Shown: positions 36,701-45,533, numbered from the stretch's first letter. The stretch is 64,000 bases of DNA from Parapedobacter koreensis (GCF_900109365.1 NZ_FNZR01000002.1:744001-808000); one strand, 5' to 3'. Translations and numbers: made by a program. The notes: generated by a model from the sequence alone, not told the origin.

Positions 36701-36889
36701 TTCAACCCCCAGTTGCTAAGCCGTATCAAGGCCAATAGCCTGCGGGTATTTGTAAACGCCTATAACTTATATACGTGGACAGGCCAGGGACTCGACTTTA
36801 TCGACCCCGAATACTCCGGCAATCGGTACTACAGCTACAATTACCCGATCACATTCAATGTCAATATTGGTGCCCAGCTAAGTTTTTAG
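33734..36889 (+). CDS. SusC/RagA family TonB-linked outer-membrane transporter
   Basis: 1051 residues. A signal peptide (about 1-21) is followed by a carboxypeptidase-like domain (VTGTVTDESGTPLVGASIKVKNG), the SusC box (NLDEVVVVAYGTQKRANLTSAVS) and a plug with LKDASAAIYGVKAANGVILVTTKQG. The barrel ends in VNIGAQLSF. There is no STN domain, so signalling via FecR is not expected. With the SusD partner 48 bp downstream it imports a glycan or other oligomer across the outer membrane. Confidence 0.97.
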   Translation: MRSFLLLLLCGICLQLYAQERVVTGTVTDESGTPLVGASIKVKNGAGGTRTVTGGTFELRLSSENPVLVVSYLGYLAKEVALTAGETALTVVLSPNPGNLDEVVVVAYGTQKRANLTSAVSTVVAKDVVKNSNNDVTNTLTGRAPGVRITQLSSQPGRFDSQIDIRGFSYTDPGDYGGNQQGGPLFIIDGVQRDKSGFERLDPNEIESVSVLKDASAAIYGVKAANGVILVTTKQGRQGDIQVNYTARFGKQYITRYPELSNAFQYATLFNEQQINNMISNRQQLTPPEFTNQQLADFESGAVPSTDFLGAILSNQTDQQQHNLTMNGGTEKLRFFLSAGYFDEGGLFASDIEYGKKYNFRANLDGEILKGLTFGLNLGYNNVLSKRPNMDVVSIIRNAWRISPTEPMYSNGETGYYRQFFNAPHDHPLASITEDVSGYNNTNDKALTSTFQLNYALPFIEGLSAKALFAYDNSYSFNRSFRKQYYQYQFDEGTQQQRTFLHNGPSQLNEYFGQGYTNNLQVSLNYQNRFGNHGLTVLALYDEIYRKGNSNNAQTQYVVDAIDQLAAGDRSTDVVGSGFSESSNRSYVGRVNYDYASRYLAEFGFRYDGSSYFPPTSRWGFFPYGNFAWRISEESFLKDNVPFLDNLKVRLSYGKLGDDIVAANTFAYLTGYTYPSTQGGSRGGAVFGSGFVRGVDFKNSANPDITWYTSTTANIGLDISLWKGKLTFEGDIFRRDRDGLLAFAISEVTGTYGVTLPQVNLNEDRTQGFEVVLGHRSKLGNVDFGVSGNITYARTNYRYREETPAGNELDYYRNRNAGRYNDIIWGYQIDGQFQNFEEIYAAPIHDGAGNRTLLPGDLRYVDVNGDNLIDGRDQTVIGRGGGKPAIYFGTNIDLSWKRFDFSILLQGATMYRITYQDQLSRPFYFDRANPISVFYDRWHRADINDPNSAWIPGRFPSTGQRQNYKDAPNTFNTFDASYLRIKSIDLGYTFNPQLLSRIKANSLRVFVNAYNLYTWTGQGLDFIDPEYSGNRYYSYNYPITFNVNIGAQLSF

Positions 36890-36937
36890 CCCCCAGCCAA
36901 ATGACTCATTATTAACGATGCTCATAAGCTATTCCAT

Positions 36938-38725
36938 ATGAAACATGTTATCTATTTTCTACTCATCGCCGTGTCGGTGCTGCAAAGCGCCTGCCGGGAT
37001 AATTTGCTGGACGTCGATCCCGTAACGATGCTCACCAAAGACCAGATATATGCAAGTCCCGAAGGTGTTACCGCCTATTTTGCTTCGCTGTACCGCGATA
37101 TGCCGATTGAAGATTACACCTTCTGCAACGGCCGCTTTGGTGAATTTCCGGCCAACGGCGACTCCTATACCGCCAATTGGACCGAAGAAGCCTTTGCTTA
37201 CGGTACGCGCAATTCGCAATTGAATGCAGAGAACTGGGGCAAGCTTTACAGTGCGATAAGGAATGTAAACACCTTTTTGGAAGAAATCGCAACCGTGACC
37301 AATGTCGATGAGCCCACGAAAGCACGCTACACGGCCGAAGCCCGGTTTGTAAGAGCCTACTACTATTTTGCGCTCGTCAAGTTTTGGGGCGGCGTACCCA
37401 TCCTGACCGGCCCGGCCCTGGATCCCGGGCCCCTGCGCAACCAGCCGAGAAACCTGGAAACCGAGGTGTGGGACTTCATCAAGGAAGATCTGGACTTTGC
37501 CGCGGCAAACCTGCCAGCGGAGAGCCCATACGGCAGGGCAAACAAGTATGTGGCGCTGGGCCTGCTCTCACGGGCCATGCTGCATGCCGGCTCCATCGGT
37601 AAATTCGGAACCGTACAGCTAAACGGTGTCATAGGCGTGGATGCCGCCAAGGCAACCGAATACCTCCAGTCGTCCTATGCTGCGTCCAGGACCATCATAA
37701 CGGACGGGTATTACCACTTATTCAATCAATACCCCACGGATAAGATCCGAAACTTCCAGTATTTATTCTATGAATGCAAGCCCGGCGATCAGAATCCCGA
37801 AGCCATTTTCGCCAAGGGATTCGATTTTGCATCGACACAGTCTACCCACTCGCAGGATCTCATGGTGTTGCCCGACTACATTCGCTCGCCGGACGGCTAC
37901 GCCAACAGGCTGCAACCCACGTTGGATTTCGTCGAGCAATTTGAATACCGTGATGGCACGCCCGGCGCATTGGACATCGGCACCCCCAGCAACTACGTAC
38001 ACCATAGCACGCTCGGCGGCCCGTTTGAAAATAAAGATCCCCGGTTGGCCGCCACGGTAGTCATTCCGGGCACCGAGTTCCGGGGCGAAGTGATCACCGC
38101 ACAGCGTGGCGTCATCTACGGGGGCCAGGAGTACAATGGCAATACCGTCTTGCAGTATTTCGATACCGGCAGCCGCTCTTTCCAGGGCGGCGTGACGCCC
38201 ATTGTCGGCACGGGCAATTCGAGCTCCGGCTCACAAACCTTTTGGCTCAAGAAATGGACCGATCCCGTCATCGAGCGGAACCTTGTCCGGGCGTGGACAT
38301 CGCGGACATCATGGATAGACATCCGCTATGGCGAAATCCTGCTGAACTATGCCGAAGCATCGTTTGAACTGGGGAATGACCCCGCTGAAGCATTGGACGC
38401 GGTAAACCAGATCAGGACACGGGCAGGCATGCCGCTGCACACGTCCATTGACCGGCAAAAAATCCGGCACGAGCGCCGTGTTGAATTATCGTTTGAAAAC
38501 AAAACGTATTGGGATTACGTACGCTGGCGAACGCTGACCACCGAGTTTAACGTCCGGCAGCTCTATGGCTTGGACATCTATTACGATGTAGACGCCGGTG
38601 ATTATGTATTTAAAAAGGTGCCCGTGTATGGCGGCAAGACCTACCAGGACCGGGATTACTATTTCCAGATTCCGGGAAGCGAGCGCGCATTGAATACGGC
38701 ATTGGTAGACAATCCGGGTTATTAA
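36938..38725 (+). CDS. SusD/RagB family nutrient-binding lipoprotein
   Basis: 595 residues with a lipoprotein signal (MKHVIYFLLIAVSVLQSAC). SusD features are present: an N-terminal DVDPVTMLTKDQIYASPEGV, TPR-like helices (ARFVRAYYYFALVKFWGGVPI) and the C-terminal IRYGEILLNYAEASFELG ... IRHERRVELSFENKTYWDYVRW. It forms the lid of the SusC transporter and binds substrate at the cell surface. Confidence 0.97.
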   Translation: MKHVIYFLLIAVSVLQSACRDNLLDVDPVTMLTKDQIYASPEGVTAYFASLYRDMPIEDYTFCNGRFGEFPANGDSYTANWTEEAFAYGTRNSQLNAENWGKLYSAIRNVNTFLEEIATVTNVDEPTKARYTAEARFVRAYYYFALVKFWGGVPILTGPALDPGPLRNQPRNLETEVWDFIKEDLDFAAANLPAESPYGRANKYVALGLLSRAMLHAGSIGKFGTVQLNGVIGVDAAKATEYLQSSYAASRTIITDGYYHLFNQYPTDKIRNFQYLFYECKPGDQNPEAIFAKGFDFASTQSTHSQDLMVLPDYIRSPDGYANRLQPTLDFVEQFEYRDGTPGALDIGTPSNYVHHSTLGGPFENKDPRLAATVVIPGTEFRGEVITAQRGVIYGGQEYNGNTVLQYFDTGSRSFQGGVTPIVGTGNSSSGSQTFWLKKWTDPVIERNLVRAWTSRTSWIDIRYGEILLNYAEASFELGNDPAEALDAVNQIRTRAGMPLHTSIDRQKIRHERRVELSFENKTYWDYVRWRTLTTEFNVRQLYGLDIYYDVDAGDYVFKKVPVYGGKTYQDRDYYFQIPGSERALNTALVDNPGY

Positions 38726-38743
38726 TCATAGCATTGAAATTAT

Positions 38744-39481
38744 ATGAAAACGACATTATTAAAATTGGCGATATTGGCACTCATCGCTGCTGCCGGCTGC
38801 ACGAAATATGATAATTATGCCGCACCCGAAGCCGGCATTTTCGGTAACATCATCGATGCCGAAACCGGGCAGCCCATCGAGACCAAACAACCGGGCGGTG
38901 GTTCCATCCGCCTTTTACAGTGGGATTTGCAAAAATACCCCAGTCCGCAGCCCGTTGATATTTCCATCAAAGCCGATGGCACCTACTCGTCTACCCGTTT
39001 TTTCGCCGATGATTACAAGGCATTCCCCTGGAATGGCCCATTCCGCTACCTGGACGATTCCGTGAATGTAACCCTCTCCGACGGGCGGCTCACAGAGCTC
39101 AACTTCGAGGTACACCCCTATTACCGGGTAGCGGCCACGGTATCAGACAGCACATTCACCTACACCCTTACCAAATCGGCAGCAAACGACTCCAAATTGG
39201 TCGAGGTGATTTTCATGGTCAATGACTATCCGATAGTCAACGAAAACGTTTGTTCTAATGTAGCCGGCCCGGGCACCTATTACCCCAATCTCTGGAAACT
39301 TCCCATCGGGGATGACGTAGCGGACGAAGCCATCATGGACATGCCACAGACGTTTACGATCAACTGGGCAGAGACACGATTGCCAAAAGGAGACTATTAT
39401 TTCCGGGTAGGCGCACGCGCGGCTTCATCACCGTCATCCACCTACAATTACAGCCCTGTGGTAAAAGCCACCGTAAATTAA
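38744..39481 (+). CDS. DUF3823 surface lipoprotein
   Basis: 245 residues, lipoprotein signal ending AAAGC. It matches the DUF3823 pattern (IFGNIIDAETGQPIETKQPGG, IRLLQWD, FADDYKAFPWNGPF) with two Ig-like domains. Such proteins directly follow SusC/SusD in many polysaccharide-utilisation loci and are presumed surface glycan binders. It starts 18 bp after susD. The 260 bp that follow hold no gene. Confidence 0.9.
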   Translation: MKTTLLKLAILALIAAAGCTKYDNYAAPEAGIFGNIIDAETGQPIETKQPGGGSIRLLQWDLQKYPSPQPVDISIKADGTYSSTRFFADDYKAFPWNGPFRYLDDSVNVTLSDGRLTELNFEVHPYYRVAATVSDSTFTYTLTKSAANDSKLVEVIFMVNDYPIVNENVCSNVAGPGTYYPNLWKLPIGDDVADEAIMDMPQTFTINWAETRLPKGDYYFRVGARAASSPSSTYNYSPVVKATVN

Positions 39482-39698
39482 TGTGGAGATAAATGAATAG
39501 TGCTAACATCCTCATAATTGCTGATTTACCTGCACCTTAAGAAAGCAGCTGTGTGGTTTTTGCTGCCGCGAAAACACCGTTCGAAAAACTAAGGAGCATT
39601 CAAGGTTCATTTGGTCCTTCCTTTACGGCCACAATGAACCTTTTACAATTATTGCCGATCTGGCTATCACGAGGTTTCGAGGACACAAAAAATTAGCT

Positions 39699-39706
39699 TA
39701 ATTTTG
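39699..39706 (+). promoter_or_regulatory. -7 element of the Kelch-SARP regulator gene
   Basis: TAATTTTG, an exact TAnnTTTG match, 36 nt before the ATG at 39742. A TTTCG at 39674-39678 lies 20 bp upstream, a weak -33. Confidence 0.5.
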
Positions 39707-39741
39707 TATGGTGTAGGCCTTTTGAGTGACACCCTTAAATT

Positions 39742-42300
39742 ATGATTTGGCAGTTGGTGAGGAACATAATACCCTATTTTGCTTTTTCTTTTTCCCTTAT
39801 CCTAATGTTGGTTAGGCCAGCGGAGTGCAAGGAAATCGACTATGGCTTGTACATCAAAAGTTATCCGGAAATAGATTCCAAAAAAACTTCATTGGTTCTT
39901 AATGCCAACGATCCCATCAGCTTAGGGCGGGAATTGAGGTTGAGCTTTGATATGTTCGTACGAAAGGACAACGCCTTCGGTGTCGTTTTCAGGTTGATCA
40001 CGGATAATGACGACCATATCGATCTCCTGTTTACCGCAGGGCAAAACAACGAGCGCTATCCGATTCTGGTCGTCAACGAGGAAGTCCATCCGGTCTCGCG
40101 GGAGATCGCCTTCGGGAAATGGATCAATGTATCCGTCGGCCTTTCCAAAACCGGCAACCAGGTATCCCTGGTTTTCGATGGCAAGGAACTCTCCGTCCCC
40201 TTCGGGCTTGCCAAAGCTTCCAGTGCACGAATCGCATTCGGGCGCTGTCCATTTGAGTCCTTTGAAATGGCCGATATCGCCTCCGTGAATATCAGGGATG
40301 TCAAACTATTCCGCAATCAGGCATTGGCCTACTATTGGAAACTAAAGGAACATAACGGCGACCGAGCGCTGGACTCCCTGAACCACGCCGAAGCGGTAGC
40401 TACCAATCCCGTCTGGATGCTCGACATGTATGCCACGTGGGAAAAAGTTTATTCCAAAAAGGTGCAGAATAACTCGCTGTTTGCGTTTAACGGCAGCGAT
40501 AAATTCTATATCGTGCAGCCGGACACCAACAAAATACTGGTATTCGATCCGGCACGGCATGCCGAACATGAGCTGGCGGTGCTCCACGGCTGCATGGCTT
40601 CCAACGCCCCGAACCAAATCTATTACGACGCCCTCACGGATGAATTGATCACCTACAATATCGACGAAAACAGGTATTCGACCTTTTCGTTTCATACCCG
40701 ATCATGGTCGTCCGACCAAAAAGGCACCAAAGACCCGGGATACCTAAACAATTCGAGCGTGTTTTCCGCCCGGGATTCAGCGGTATTTTCTTTCGGCGGA
40801 TACGGATATTACAGCTACAACAACGATTTAATCCGGATGTCGCCACATGGCAATGGGTTCGAGACCATCACGCTTTCCAGCATCCCGCCCCGTTATTTTT
40901 CGGCGACGGCCATGATGGGAAACTCCCTATACATCTTTGCCGGGCGGGGCAATCCATCCGGCAGGCAGGAATTGTCTCCGCGGAACTATTACGATCTTTA
41001 TTCGGTCACCATTCCCGGGTATAAAGTCACGAAGCTGTGGGAAGAAACCAGCGTACCCTCCGATTTCCTGCCCGGTGAAAACATGATTGTAGACACCGAA
41101 AACCGTGCGTTTTACGTGCTGACCACCCAGGTAAGCGGCGGCAGGCTCATCCGCATAACGCCGGATAAGCAGGGCTTCGATACGGTCTCTTTCCCGATCG
41201 AAGAAGACCTGGAAGGCTTATACCTCTATACCAACCTTTACTATTCATCAAGCCAAAGCGCGCTCTATGCACTGATATGCAAAAAAAAGAGCCAGACGGA
41301 GACCGAAGTCTCCATTTATTCCATGAATTTTCCGCCCATATCGTTGAGCAGCATACACCAAACAGTACGCAACGGCCAACAGCGTAAATTCAGCCTCAGC
41401 CACTACCTGATGCTCGCAGCAGCGGTCTGCGGCGTGTCCCTCCTCGTATGGCGATATCGGCGGCGCCGCACCCACAAGCCACATGACTTGCGCAGCAGCC
41501 CCCACCCCGCCATCAATACACTACAACAACCTGAGCCCCTGGAAATCGGACTTGCAGATACGCACCATGAGTTTTCAAAAAGCGCCATATGCTTCCTGGG
41601 AGGCTTCGCTGTGATAGACCGCGAGGGCAACGACATATCCGGGCAATTTACTCCGACGCTCAAGTACCTGCTGATCCTACTCATCCTGCATTCCCGAAAA
41701 GACATCAAGGGGCTGGCGGGCAGAAAGATGATTAATTTTCTGTGGCCGGACAAGTCCGAGGAATCCGCCAAGAACAACCGCAATGTATACCTCAGCAAGC
41801 TACGCGCCATCGCCGACCAACTGGGCCAGTTCGAGGTGCAATCCACCAACGAGACCTGGTCTATCAAGCTCAACGACGTGCGGTGTGACTATACGGAAAT
41901 CCTGGATCTTTTCGACCGCCTCAAGTCCGGCAACCCTTCGGACAAAACGGCAATCTACCGACTGCTGGCACTGCTCCAGCGCGGCGAACTGCTGCCTGCC
42001 GTGGAAACAGACTGGATAGACCCCTTTAAGAGCGAATTTTCAAGTACAACTGTGGAACTCCTGACCAAGCTGCTCCATAGCAGCCCCTATGTCGATAATG
42101 ACGACATACGGCTGGCCATTGCAGACATCTTGTTTATCCACGACCCCGTCAACGAAGAGGCACTGCACCTCAAATGCTCCATCTTATTTAATTCAGGCCG
42201 AAAAGGCATCGCCAAACACGTATACGACAATTTCTGCCGGGATTACCAGCAGCTACTGGGGATCGCATTCAGCCATTCGCTGACGGATATCGTAGACTGA
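39742..42300 (+). CDS. Transmembrane Kelch/beta-propeller sensor with cytoplasmic SARP-type DNA-binding domain
   Basis: 852 residues. Signal/anchor (about 1-28), a LamG/concanavalin-like domain (about 35-205), then Kelch-like propeller repeats (about 230-540, e.g. FSFGGYGYYSYNNDLIRM, NSLYIFAGRGNPSG). One membrane helix sits at about 555-572 followed by RYRRRR. Inside, a winged helix (about 625-715, FLGGFAVIDREGNDISGQFTPTLKYLL, LWPDKSEESAKNNRNVYLSKLR; quoted in part) precedes a BTAD-like helical domain. It is a one-piece membrane regulator. Its position after SusC/SusD/DUF3823 suggests control of that locus. Confidence 0.85.
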   Translation: MIWQLVRNIIPYFAFSFSLILMLVRPAECKEIDYGLYIKSYPEIDSKKTSLVLNANDPISLGRELRLSFDMFVRKDNAFGVVFRLITDNDDHIDLLFTAGQNNERYPILVVNEEVHPVSREIAFGKWINVSVGLSKTGNQVSLVFDGKELSVPFGLAKASSARIAFGRCPFESFEMADIASVNIRDVKLFRNQALAYYWKLKEHNGDRALDSLNHAEAVATNPVWMLDMYATWEKVYSKKVQNNSLFAFNGSDKFYIVQPDTNKILVFDPARHAEHELAVLHGCMASNAPNQIYYDALTDELITYNIDENRYSTFSFHTRSWSSDQKGTKDPGYLNNSSVFSARDSAVFSFGGYGYYSYNNDLIRMSPHGNGFETITLSSIPPRYFSATAMMGNSLYIFAGRGNPSGRQELSPRNYYDLYSVTIPGYKVTKLWEETSVPSDFLPGENMIVDTENRAFYVLTTQVSGGRLIRITPDKQGFDTVSFPIEEDLEGLYLYTNLYYSSSQSALYALICKKKSQTETEVSIYSMNFPPISLSSIHQTVRNGQQRKFSLSHYLMLAAAVCGVSLLVWRYRRRRTHKPHDLRSSPHPAINTLQQPEPLEIGLADTHHEFSKSAICFLGGFAVIDREGNDISGQFTPTLKYLLILLILHSRKDIKGLAGRKMINFLWPDKSEESAKNNRNVYLSKLRAIADQLGQFEVQSTNETWSIKLNDVRCDYTEILDLFDRLKSGNPSDKTAIYRLLALLQRGELLPAVETDWIDPFKSEFSSTTVELLTKLLHSSPYVDNDDIRLAIADILFIHDPVNEEALHLKCSILFNSGRKGIAKHVYDNFCRDYQQLLGIAFSHSLTDIVD

Positions 42301-42308
42301 TACGGCTA

Positions 42309-42527
42309 TTACTCTTCGTACAAGAGCGTCGCATGATAGCCCAAGCCACTCAATGCATCTGCAATTACTGAGCCCTTCAGGTTGATTGCTTTTACAACCA
42401 ATAAATTGTAAATGGAATCGAAGTCAAGATCCCATTCCTTGATTTCCGAAAATCGATCAAGGATTGATTTGATACGGCCAAACTCCTTAGGAGAATCGAT
42501 GTTTGTCATAAATTTTAAAGTCTCCAT
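42309..42527 (-). CDS. Small HMA-like protein without the CxxC metal site
   Basis: 72 residues (METLKFMTNIDSPKEFGRIKSI ... WDLDFDSIYNLLVVKAINL, quoted in parts). The strand-helix-strand order and length match Bacteroidota heavy-metal-associated-fold proteins, but the usual CxxC is missing (residues 9-14 read NIDSPK). It is convergent with the regulator gene, 9 bp between stops. Function unknown. The 160 bp upstream shows nothing clear. Confidence 0.6.
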   Translation of the reverse strand: METLKFMTNIDSPKEFGRIKSILDRFSEIKEWDLDFDSIYNLLVVKAINLKGSVIADALSGLGYHATLLYEE

Positions 42528-42687
42528 GGCTTAAAATTTAAGTTTACCCTGTGGTTTATAACTCCTTAATGAGATTCCCGGCCTCGGTTCAGTACCCGCT
42601 CATCCTACCGGGGGTATCAAATATATAAAAAATTTCCAATTAGTCAAAGAAGATTATGCAAAAAATATTACGGCCCGTGCTTACACA

Positions 42688-43257
42688 TCAGCGTCTCCGC
42701 TTCAATGCTTCATGAAGCCCTTTGACGTCGGCCTCCCATGTGGGCAGCAGCAAGACCATAATCGTTTCTTCAATGATGTCCAAGGCGGTAACGGATAGCG
42801 CGATATAGAACAGCCCTAATGAAGGTGAGGGCTGGAAGAATGCAAGCACCAAGAATATCCCCTGAAAGACGGCCGCGACCTTGGCCAGGTAGGTGTGAAA
42901 GCTGGTCGCCTTTCCATACTTGAAAAACGCAAGCGACAGCTGTACCAGAAAAAGCAACAATAGGAGCAGCACTCCCATATACTCCTGTACAATGAATGAC
43001 CAATGCCACACCAAAAGCCCCACGATGGCCATCAAGACCGTCAGGTCATCGGCGATGGAATCCAGCTTTGCCCCCATCACGCTCACCACCCTGTAGCGAC
43101 GGGCAAGGTAGCCATCTATCGCATCGGTAAAGAAGCTCAATGGCAGTAGCCATTTGAACACATCCTGCTGGTCCGTGAGGATGAATAGCAGCAACACCGG
43201 AGCAGCTACCAGGCGATAGTACGTGATGCCATTGACGATGTGATAGGCTTTGCGCAT
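42688..43257 (-). CDS. CDP-alcohol phosphatidyltransferase family protein
   Basis: 189 residues with about five or six membrane helices. The family motif D-x2-DG-x2-AR-x8-G-x3-D-x3-D is complete (DAIDGYLARRYRVVSVMGAK, then LDSIADD). Such enzymes join CDP-diacylglycerol to an alcohol (glycerol phosphate, inositol or other) in the membrane. Which alcohol cannot be read. Confidence 0.92.
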   Translation of the reverse strand: MRKAYHIVNGITYYRLVAAPVLLLFILTDQQDVFKWLLPLSFFTDAIDGYLARRYRVVSVMGAKLDSIADDLTVLMAIVGLLVWHWSFIVQEYMGVLLLLLLFLVQLSLAFFKYGKATSFHTYLAKVAAVFQGIFLVLAFFQPSPSLGLFYIALSVTALDIIEETIMVLLLPTWEADVKGLHEALKRRR

Positions 43258-43301
43258 GTCACACCAAAGGTCGCGAAAATTAGTTGACGAGGCAACTTCG
43301 T

Positions 43302-43820
43302 TTAGTCCTGTTTGCGCTTCAATACGAGCGCGCTGAATAATGCGATGATCAGCCCCAGGGGAAGTACCTCCGCATAGGTAATCAGCACCACCATCACCGG
43401 GCTCTTATACAGCTCTTTGAAGGTAGCCATTTCTTCGGTTTTCGCGGCCAGCTCAGCCGGCGTAGCCCCTTCCGCTTCGGCCGTACGCAAGACATAACCC
43501 GCGTATTTGTCCATAAAATCAGGGATAAACCCGTAATAATAGACCAGCCACACCAAGACGTAGATGGTGGATGCAACCAAGGCGATGAAAAGCCCCGTCT
43601 TGAAAGCCTTGCCAAACGAAATGAACCCACCGAGGTACTTATTGCGGTAGTTTCTTATCCCCACGAAGATAAACGAAAAAGCAACGACCATGGCCGTATA
43701 GCCCATGGTGGTGTTGCCCTTGAAATCTTCCTTGTGGTAGCATAAATAAACGCCGTACACCATCATGGCGGTGATGATCACCCCCGATATCAGTCCGAAT
43801 ACAATTGCTGTTCTTTTCAT
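43302..43820 (-). CDS. DUF4199 domain-containing membrane protein
   Basis: 172 residues from MKRTAIVFGLISGVII with four membrane helices and the DUF4199 phrases GGFISFGKAFKTGLFIALVAS and PLGLIIALFSALVLKRK. The family is restricted to Bacteroidota and of unknown function. It is read after the LuxR-type gene and probably in the same transcript. Confidence 0.88.
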   Translation of the reverse strand: MKRTAIVFGLISGVIITAMMVYGVYLCYHKEDFKGNTTMGYTAMVVAFSFIFVGIRNYRNKYLGGFISFGKAFKTGLFIALVASTIYVLVWLVYYYGFIPDFMDKYAGYVLRTAEAEGATPAELAAKTEEMATFKELYKSPVMVVLITYAEVLPLGLIIALFSALVLKRKQD

Positions 43821-43907
43821 TGTTGAAGGATTAATTGTTTGTTTCGGGTACAAAGATGGCAGGTAAACCTCACTTTCGGGTCATACTTTCGGGTGATTTT
43901 GCAAGCA

Positions 43908-44375
43908 TCACGGGATGATTCCCAGTTTCTTGGCCTTGTCCACGGCCTGTGTGCGGCGTTTGACCTCCATTTTGTCGAACAGCCGTGAAGAATGCGTTTT
44001 GATCGTGTTTAGCGAAACAAACAGGCGCGAAGCGATTTCCTGGTTGCTCAGCCCCTCGGCCATCAGCCCCAGCACTTCCACTTCGCGGCCGCTCAGCCCC
44101 AGGTGCGCCGCCGCCGTTTCATTGAATACGAACGCGCCATTACGGGTGATTTCTTTTTCTACGATTACCGTCTGCACCTTAGGTTTAGCCAGTTTCAATG
44201 CCAGCCAAATCCCCAGTGTGGTAAACGTGATTGCGATAGCGCCCACATAAATTTCGAAGTAGTGGTCAATGATGATAAAACGCAGCTTAAACCATTGCAG
44301 CAGGAACAGCAGCACCGCCAAGGCAATGCCATACAGCAATGGAATCCGATATCTGGTGGGGCGTCTTACGGGCAT
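43908..44375 (-). CDS. Membrane-anchored LuxR-type transcriptional regulator
   Basis: About 155 residues from MPVRRPTRYRIPLL. Two membrane helices (about 10-30 and 40-62) precede a C-terminal LuxR/GerE HTH (LSGREVEVLGLMAEGLSNQEIASRLFVSLNTIKTHSSRLFDKM, quoted for position 105-148). There is no receiver domain. This membrane-LuxR plus DUF4199 pair recurs in Bacteroidota. An upstream start at 44426 would lie in the divergent promoter region. Confidence 0.85.
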   Translation of the reverse strand: MPVRRPTRYRIPLLYGIALAVLLFLLQWFKLRFIIIDHYFEIYVGAIAITFTTLGIWLALKLAKPKVQTVIVEKEITRNGAFVFNETAAAHLGLSGREVEVLGLMAEGLSNQEIASRLFVSLNTIKTHSSRLFDKMEVKRRTQAVDKAKKLGIIP

Positions 44376-44407
44376 GCTTCCTGAAATTACCGGAACAAAC
44401 TTAGCCA

Positions 44408-44428
44408 ACTTGCCCATAAAAGGCAAGT
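44408..44428. promoter_or_regulatory. Inverted repeat between divergent LuxR-type and fructosamine kinase genes
   Basis: ACTTGCC-CATAAAA-GGCAAGT, a perfect 7-bp inverted repeat in the 70-bp divergent gap. It is a candidate operator shared by both genes. Confidence 0.4.
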
Positions 44429-44445
44429 GTTTTGTATCTTAGCCC

Positions 44446-45330
44446 ATGTTTCTGTCCCAGTCACTCTTTCAAGCCTTTGAGACGGCGCTCAACGCAGCAG
44501 CGCCCAATGATTTCCACATCCAGGGGGTGATGCCGGTGTCCGGCGGAGACATCAGCCGTGCCTACCACCTGAAGACCGAATTTGGCCACTACTTTGCCAA
44601 AGTAAATGATACCGCCCACGCCACCCAGCTATTCTTGGCCGAATCGGCAGGACTAACGCTGCTACGAAAGACAGTCGGCATCCATGCCCCGCAGCCGCTC
44701 ATGGTGGGCCAGGCACACGGTGAAGCGTTCATCCTGATGGAATGGATACACGCAGCCAGCAAACATAGCGAAGCCGGGCAGGAGGCATTGGGCCATATGC
44801 TGGCCACGCTGCATCGCCAGCATCACGATACCTTCGGGCTCGACCATGATAATTTTATCGGCCGGCTGCCCCAGTCCAATACGCCTTCGACAGACTGGAC
44901 GGAATTTTTCATCGGCCAGCGCCTGCAAAAGCAGCTGGATATCGCCCGGCAACACTTCGGCGAAGCCGGCTTGCAAGCGCCATTCGACCGGCTGTTTTCC
45001 CGCCTGGGCGAGCTGTACCCACAAGAGCCTCCTGCTTTACTGCATGGCGACCTTTGGAGCGGCAACTACCTTGTGGATACGGCAGATCGTCCGGCATTGA
45101 TTGACCCCGCCATTTACTACGGACACCGCGAGGTCGATATCGCGATGACCAAACTGTTCGGCGGGTTCTCCACCCATTTTTATGCAGCATACAACGAAGC
45201 TTATCCCTTGCAGGCAGGCTGGGAGCAGCGTATGGATCTATGGAACCTCTATCCGCTATTGGTGCATCTCAACCTGTTTGGCGAGTCTTATCTTGGTGCT
45301 ATACAGCGCAGTTTGAAGCAGTATGCTTGA
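44446..45330 (+). CDS. Fructosamine kinase family protein
   Basis: 294 residues, the size of bacterial FN3K-like kinases. Kinase landmarks are FAKVNDTAHATQLFLAESAG (Lys), HGDLWSGNYLV (catalytic loop), LIDPAIYYGHREVDIAMTKLFGGF and the C-terminal RMDLWNLYPLLVHLNLFGESY. These enzymes phosphorylate ketoamines on glycated amines or proteins and trigger deglycation. The last 218 bp are duplicated at 54716-54933. GC content is high here (about 55% in one sampled line) and falls sharply right after the stop. Confidence 0.94.
   Translation: MFLSQSLFQAFETALNAAAPNDFHIQGVMPVSGGDISRAYHLKTEFGHYFAKVNDTAHATQLFLAESAGLTLLRKTVGIHAPQPLMVGQAHGEAFILMEWIHAASKHSEAGQEALGHMLATLHRQHHDTFGLDHDNFIGRLPQSNTPSTDWTEFFIGQRLQKQLDIARQHFGEAGLQAPFDRLFSRLGELYPQEPPALLHGDLWSGNYLVDTADRPALIDPAIYYGHREVDIAMTKLFGGFSTHFYAAYNEAYPLQAGWEQRMDLWNLYPLLVHLNLFGESYLGAIQRSLKQYA
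45113..45330 (+). repeat. Left copy of a 218-bp direct repeat (3' end of fructosamine kinase gene)
   Basis: 45113-45330 and 54716-54933 are the same length and match at 209 of 218 bases by hand alignment, in the same orientation. Similarity starts at TTTACTAC and ends just past the stop codon. The left copy is the functional end of the kinase gene. Confidence 0.9.
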
Positions 45331-45506
45331 GCCCAGCAGTAGAAGTAAAACAAGTGAAAAGCACCCTGTATTGCGCAGGCCAGGCAGCCGTGCTCCCCGA
45401 CGGGACTTCCAGGATGCAGACATGAAAACCCAAATGCAACCGTCATCAAGGCTGTTACGAATGTGTGGAAAGAAGTCAATAATGGGATAGAAAACAAAAA
45501 AATGAC

Positions 45507-45514
45507 TAATTTTA
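45507..45514 (+). promoter_or_regulatory. -7-like element of the Crp/Fnr gene
   Basis: TAATTTTA, one base off TAnnTTTG, 19 nt before the ATG at 45534. The rest of the 203-bp gap after the fructosamine kinase shows no gene. Confidence 0.35.
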
Positions 45515-45533
45515 CATAAAAGACTCCGTACGC

